64,000 nucleotides of DNA from Eutypa lata (lineage: Eukaryota > Ascomycota > Sordariomycetes > Xylariales > Diatrypaceae), in assembly GCA_022661535.1 (NCBI GenBank), contig JAKULF010000003.1, forward strand, positions 3,100,001 through 3,164,000, in the 5' to 3' direction. The position numbers and the translations under genes were made by a program. Below the pieces are notes generated by a model. The model did no database searches and was not told where the DNA came from. It was given only the letters and a program-made list of their open reading frames with translations. The stretch's first letter is position 1. Every line of letters begins with the position of its first letter. Positions 58,301 to 64,000 of the stretch are shown here, piece after piece.

Positions 58301-58773
58301 ACGAGCATGTTACGCAAATTTGCTGCTTACCTTCCCGAAGCTAAAGGCTGCCCAGGCACAAATGCAGGCGCGTTAGCATTCAGGGCTGCGTTTGCTCCAC
58401 TGTCATCCTCGGCCTCGGCCTGTTCTGTAGTGAGATGACCGCCGAACGTCCTCTGTGTGCCAAAAGTGGTCCGATTGCCATGATCACGATTTCCCCTTGG
58501 CTGTCTCACACCCCTCCGTGATCTTGGTCCTCTGGATCCCCTTCCACCCCGGCCCTCACTCGTATTTATAGGAGGGTTGCTTGACGCCACATCAGCCGTA
58601 GCTAGTTCTGCGGCGGCGGCAGACGCCACACGGGTCAGATTTTCCCCGCCCGTCTGCGAACCTCCGCGGGCACGACCTCCCCGATTTCTCGAAGGCCTAC
58701 CTCTCCGTGGCTGGCGGTTTTGTCCCCTTGGTGCTCCACTATGCTGTGTAGATGGTACCGGTGAATCTGCCAT
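55367..58773 (-). CDS. FAP1: NF-X1-type zinc-finger protein (FAP1 homologue) with RING and R3H domains
   Basis: Large 1115-residue NF-X1-family protein, orthologous in layout to yeast Fap1 (FKBP12-associated) and mammalian NFX1, probable transcription regulators or E3 ligases. Exon 1 is 58773-58331 and exon 2 is 58271-55367, across a 59-bp intron (GTAAGC donor, TAG acceptor). The N-terminus is RG-rich (GRPSRNRGGRARGG). A RING-like CVICTNEVLRNSKIWSCSIC...HLSCVKKW block follows near exon 2's start. A long tandem array of NF-X1 cysteine-rich repeats (C-G-x-H-x-C type, e.g. CGHPQVSHNCH, CGYHKCRKNCH) comes next. The C-terminal part contains an R3H-like region (HQRAFLHSLAEDFGFDSESS). The family assignment is certain; target genes are not. 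Confidence 0.94.
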
Positions 58774-61700
58774 AGCTAGCTATGATTCCTGAGTAAGGTT
58801 GATCCTGGTAAGAATGTATGTATTCTTTGTTGGGGAAAAGCTGTACCTAGATCGGCGTGACCAGTAGACTCAACGACCCTGATTCTTTTGTGCGCTTTTT
58901 GAAATACAGCGACTTCGGAAGATAAGAGAGAAAAAGAAATCTAAACCCAAATCAAAGGGGCAAAGCCTTTGCCACAGTAAAACGAACGAAGGTTAAAAGC
59001 CAGGAGTCTATAAAGTTCAATCAAAATGCTTGTTCAGGTTTTGTTTGAATTTTAGAAGCCCGACTACTTCCTCAAGTTAAATGATTGTTAGCCACATGGA
59101 GTTGTGGCGATGATGCATAAAGACGTAGTTACCTAGAGTTATGAGTCAACATGAGAATTTTTGCAGTTATGGCGATTGCTCATCTACAGGGGTATTGTGG
59201 GTCTTGAGGCTAACCCTACCAATGATCCGTACCCACCAAAGTGACTCAGGAGTGGAATGACTACCTAGGTACATGTAACTAAGTAAAAGATTAGCATTAA
59301 CATACAAATACATAAAAATCAAATATTCAAGTTCAAGTATCAGAAGTATATAGGAGGTTGTTTATAATATGAATATCTATTGAGCTCCATATTGTCAAAA
59401 AGTGGCCGTTGGAAGGCTTTTTTCATCTATCTAATACTTACGTACATAGTAGGTAGCTTGATAGCGAAGGGGTCTACGAAGTAATTGACACACGGCCGAG
59501 AAAAACAGTAATAAACTTAAAATATATATACATATGTAATTGCGGAAGAAATGAGAACATGGAACGCTGATATTCAGTGCACCTCTCCATATTTCCCCTG
59601 CCAACATAAGTCCAAGTCTTAAGAGCGGCGGCCAAATAAAGAATTGACAACTACCCAAATGCTCGCCTTCAAAAAGTACCTAGACTACATAAGCGTCCAA
59701 TCGGGAATAGAATGGCTACAATATACCTCAACATAGCATTTACCCTTCTCCTAATCGCCGGTCAATGGAGTCTTTGCGGTCATATGTTCTCCTTTTCCAC
59801 TGCAGCTTCTCACTAGATTACTCTGAAAAGGGGCCGATCTAGCGCCACATTCCTATTAGGTAACTACGGCATCAAGTCTCTCAAGCCAAAGTCATGCAGG
59901 ATTTTCGAGAAGCATGATCGTACCCTCTTAAGCGACATGCCTCATAGTATTTACATAGGAAAAAGGGCAGCAACCTGCGAGCTTAGGCCTAACCCTCATG
60001 CATATCCACCCCGATCAGTAATAATATCACTATAACAGCTGCATGCCTGAAGAATCACCTATATAGTTTCGTCGAAAGCTGTCGCATGTCCTGGTCGACC
60101 CATAGGTCCCGCTACTCATGAGAAATCAGAAGTACGGCTATCAATTATAATTAGCATGGCAGACATCACCTTGTAAATACTAAAATTGCTCTAGGTTGGG
60201 GGCCAAAGGGGGATTCTGGGCATAGCCCAGGGTGTAACTAGACATTTCGATATATATTACTGTACTTATGCACGTCAGAATTTCTCTACCCTCCATATTA
60301 TGATCTTCTTAAGCCGGTCAGTCTATTGGCCGTACTGAGACAATTACTCCCAAAACCACGCTCGCTTGCGTCTAGGCAAGCCACATTGCAAGCTTGCCTA
60401 GGCAGCCTAGGTCACAATACACATAATGCTACTACAAGCAGCATATTGCAACTGTAACATCGTAACATAGTAACACGTTCGGCGAAACCCACGTGCGACA
60501 TGTTATTTTTTTTTCTTTCTGCGTGTTTCAATTCAGCTCAGTTGCGTAACCGGTGAATATGGGCTAACCCCTCCAGCCATCGTTATGTTACGCCGAAGAG
60601 GTCGGATGACCCCGCCATCAGCAGATGCGCCACAACTCACTAAGCTTTCCGATATAACATAGAGATGAGTAAAAACCCAGTTGCCAGAGGAAGAATCAGA
60701 TCTGATATGAATTTTATTTCAAGGTCGGACACCAATTGATACCTTGACCCCTTCTCACCCCCGAGATGATCCATATTTTGTACAGTGGGACCATATACAT
60801 GCTCTTATACCCTAAGCTGATATGGTTGATACCAGCTTTAACATATAGGTTTTGCAACGTGAATACATTAGATATACCTAAATTATCAGCCTTTGAAATA
60901 ATGTGTGAGCTTTCTTTGCAGGAATCCTAGGCCTTATCTATTTTCTACATACTGGGTCAACAGTTACAAGTAGCCTTTTACACGCAATACCACCACTTTA
61001 CCTCTTAGGACCACCTAACACCACCAACAAGTAGACCACGACCACAAGTAACAGACTATGTATGTTAAGCATACATACATGTATAGGTTCTAGAATAGCA
61101 GAATAGGTACTTGTACCTAGCTTCAAAGCTCCACCGCGGAACCTAACACAAGGTTATCACAGGGGGCTCGCTAGGTAGAAGCTTATGTGGGTGATGTGGG
61201 GCAACCTCCTAGTGAGCAGCCGCCCGGGAGCCGGGGCAGTCTCGGGCGGGCTTGATCAATAACCCTTACTCTCGGAAGATAACCGTTCTTAGTGGCACGC
61301 TGATCATCGATTCTTCACGTGGCACTAGGTTTACCACTCGGGTCCGTACTTTGACTAAAAGCAATAATTACCTAATCCCGGTTGATCAGATGATAGAACG
61401 TTCTCTTAGGTAGGGTTGCTGTCCTTTGAACACTATTGTTATAGCCTACAGGAAAATGGCGGAGTTTTTCGGCCAATGTGGTGGTGCGTCTTTCAAGCCC
61501 CGTCCGTCTTCCTTGTATCTCATCTGTATGCTAACCAGGCCTGGCAAAAAGCTAGCGACTGACATCTGTATGCGTGTAAGACTTTCACGTGTTGGGCAAA
61601 CTCATCACTCTAGGGATGGGGAATGGGAACGAACCTGCTTTTAGTGTTCGCTAGAAACTGCTTCCCCGTGGAGTTAGCTTAGAGGCCTATATACCCCAGT

Positions 61701-63576
61701 CAAGATAATTGGCAGTAGACTTCTGTGTGGATGCTGACTTGATTCTAGGCAAGATGAACCCCCCTGTAGACCTGGGAACTTATACCAAAATAGGACATGA
61801 CCAACAGGAGCATTCTCAACATGACTAATGTCTAACAGTTTCTAGCCAGTAGAGACCAGAGAAATCTACACTTTCTACCCCTACCTCGTATGTGAGGCTT
61901 TCATTCCTAGAGATTATATGACTGGTCTTTTGGATCGAATGTCTACTTACGGCTGACATGAATCCACCTCGTATCGACTTTGCGATATTCCCCAGGCTGT
62001 CGGGTTTTCAAGGACGTAGCATACCTACAGATTAGGAAGGTTGATGAGATTTTCTCTACTTATCTCACAAGCAGCGCATCATCCATTCTCAAACATCATA
62101 GATAGCCATGTATTATTGTCAAGTCACCCACACTATTCCATCACCAGTCCCTCCCCCGGAGGTGAATAAAGTCATGAGAATGGATTTTGTGTTTCCATAT
62201 AATGCTCGAGGTCGTCAAGAACTTCAGCCACAATCCAACCCAAACAATGCGAGAAGGACCATCTGATGCATGCAGTGACAAAGGCACTAGGGTATCTTCA
62301 ACCAGTGATACGGAACTACGTCGGCGGCGGTACCAGCCTGCATTGGAACGCTACCTCGTTGTTACTGGCCTCTTTATCAGCCACCACCCCTACAGTTTGT
62401 ACCAACCGAAACGAATCGGATACTTCGGTGCTTACATGCTTTTGGAAAGCGATGTCACTTAGTACGTATGCTCACGTCTTACAAAGATCTGCCTTGCGTT
62501 TCTACCTGCCTACCCAGAATTTTTAGCTGCAGCGAAATTGAACGCGCCTAAACGCTTCTTCTACTCTCATAAATACCATCAGTGTCCTTGAACGAGACTT
62601 TCTTCCCCCTGAGAAGAAAATAGCATTATGGGCATTGGGTTCCTATGCTTCGATGGGGATAAAACAGACGAAATATTTATGATACTATGAAAGGTAAAGA
62701 TAAGAGTTACAACTTTGGCAACTTATCCGTCAGAACAATTCCTTATCTAGAGGTACATACGTGAAGTCCCCCTCCAACCAACTGCACTGGTCCATTCACA
62801 TTGTGGATTGAATATTCATTCTCCATATTATAAGCCAAGCGCTAGCGCTAGCGCTGGTCGATCTCGTATCGACCCATCTTTTTATTCCTTGCCTACCAGA
62901 TTCCTTCCTTTTTCTCACGACGTAGTGCAACGTCCCAAGCTGTAATTTCCACAGGTCACAATTTGGCATTCCTGTCAGAACCCAATGCTACCATCCTTAC
63001 GTACATACATATGTAGTTATATGTATATAAAGCACATATGGGTGGGGTCCAAGGTACCGCATCAATAAGGTGTCTACACCGCATCAAAGGAAAGAGATGG
63101 GTGAAAAGGGGCAAGGGGATATATCACGCCCCATAAGCCGTGGCTTCGTGGCATGGCACGCGGTCCCCAACCATGATGGTGGTTGAACGGTTCGGTCCGT
63201 CTTCGATCTTGTACCTTTTTTCTCTCTACTATATGCTACATATTCCGTAGGCACCGCGCCCCAATTCAGGAGTAGCGCGGCTCCAAGGAAGTCGTTAGTT
63301 CAGCCGGTCATGTTCTCGAACGAAGCCTTTCGATGCTGTTGGTTGGGACGCCATTTTTAGACATGCATTCTCAAGAAGATCCACAGGAGCTGGTGGATGG
63401 GAGCTCCTATATATTAATATATATCCCCACCTGTTCTAGCCTTGAGCTTGTTGTCTCGTGCGTAGCAACACATGCATGTTTTGTCACTCCTTCCAGTATT
63501 ACCCTGGATTTAATATAGCCCTGCTTTCATTAAGCATCAGGTCTCGGTTGGTGTGGATGAGACTTGCGGGGCCACG
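58774..63576. other. Gene-poor 4.8-kb AT-rich stretch
   Basis: No supported gene, rRNA or tRNA. Short frames (e.g. 61426-61644 and 62187-62526) have no domain or splicing support. Contains a perfect TACCTAGGTA at 59262-59271 and an 18-bp palindrome at 62838-62855. Its final part must hold the promoter of the WSC-domain gene. Confidence 0.5.
62838..62855. repeat. 18-bp perfect palindrome made of AGCGCT units
   Basis: AGCGCTAGCGCTAGCGCT equals its own reverse complement. It lies about 720 bp before the WSC-domain start codon. A binding-site array or cruciform is possible; no function shown. Confidence 0.7.
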
Positions 63577-64000
63577 ATGTCCTTCAAAATGGAGGCAATA
63601 CGGCATAAATCAGTACATTTTTTCTTAATTTTATCTTCACTATCTCCATCATTAGCTCAAACCCCAACACTCACCGCAAATCCGATCAACAGCAATGCAG
63701 TGGACGCTCCCACCGCTCCTTTCCAGCCAGATTCTGTTGGCAACTACACCTGGTATGGATGCGAGACAGAAGCGACTAACGTCCGAGCCCTCAAGCTGTT
63801 CAACACCGATGATGACGCCATGACTCTTGAGATGTGTCGGGCTTTCTGCGACAGCAAGGGCACTATCTTCTTCGGTGTAGAGTACGGCAGGGAATGTTAC
63901 TGCGGTAACAAATTCGAGAAGGGGTCTGTCGATGCTCCTAGCTCGGACTGTAGCATGCCCTGTGCCGGAGACGCCACGAACTTCTGTGGTAACGGAAACC
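63577..64000 (+). CDS. Secreted WSC-domain protein, 5' part only (runs off the window)
   Basis: The reading frame from ATG 63577 is open to the window edge (141 codons plus one base). In-frame ATGs occur at 63577 and 63589; the first is used. A signal peptide with hydrophobic core HFFLILSSLSPSLAQ ends near residue 24. After a Thr/Pro/Asn linker a WSC domain begins: YTWYGCETEATNVRAL, MTLEMCRAFC, FGVEYGRECYCGNKF and SSDCSMPCAGDATNFCGNGN. Cysteine spacing matches WSC carbohydrate-binding/wall-sensor modules. The rest is outside the window, so it may be a wall stress sensor, a multi-WSC secreted protein, or a WSC-linked enzyme such as a copper radical oxidase. No intron is seen in this part. Confidence 0.88.
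   Translation, partial: MSFKMEAIRHKSVHFFLILSSLSPSLAQTPTLTANPINSNAVDAPTAPFQPDSVGNYTWYGCETEATNVRALKLFNTDDDAMTLEMCRAFCDSKGTIFFGVEYGRECYCGNKFEKGSVDAPSSDCSMPCAGDATNFCGNGN

Overview
This window is nuclear DNA from a filamentous ascomycete (Pezizomycotina, most likely a Sordariomycete; the genus cannot be read from the sequence). Most genes carry short GT-AG introns of about 50-150 bp with fungal branch sites such as GCTAAC, and intergenic DNA is AT-rich. The gene set is typically fungal: MNN10-type mannosyltransferase, ARG-13-type carrier, Kel3, Wss1, HET-domain and Goodbye-type STAND proteins. I assigned exons by joining reading frames across consensus splice sites. All joins close in phase and give open proteins, except the HET gene, which keeps one in-frame stop.

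Layout. 0-12 kb: a Golgi mannosyltransferase, a secreted GH16 glucanase, an SDR reductase divergent from a regulator-like protein, and an AT-hook protein. 14-21 kb: PP4 regulatory subunit 3, a medium-chain reductase and an unknown protein. 23.5-31.2 kb: a HET-domain gene with an in-frame stop lies directly downstream of a 1631-residue NLR-like protein (Goodbye-like domain, P-loop NTPase, TPR region, ZZ-like finger). This is the most interesting region, because both families act in fungal non-self recognition. 32.1-32.7 kb: a decayed FAD-monooxygenase whose glycine motif is lost through apparent G-to-A changes. 36-46 kb: a YeeE/YedE transporter, a RidA protein, ARS2, TspO and a mitochondrial ornithine carrier. 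46-59 kb: Kel3, Wss1, a small secreted protein, Vps71 and an NF-X1/FAP1 homologue. 59-63.5 kb is gene-poor. A secreted WSC-domain gene starts at 63577 and runs off the window.

There are no operons. Shared function is plausible only for the HET/NLR pair (self/non-self recognition) and, weakly, for the SDR with its two regulator-like neighbours at 5.9-11.5 kb. The remaining genes are mainly housekeeping: RNA cap biology (ARS2), chromatin (Vps71), DNA-protein crosslink repair (Wss1), phosphatase signalling (PP4R3), glycosylation and mitochondrial transport. I found no rRNA, no convincing tRNA, no CRISPR array and no intact transposon.
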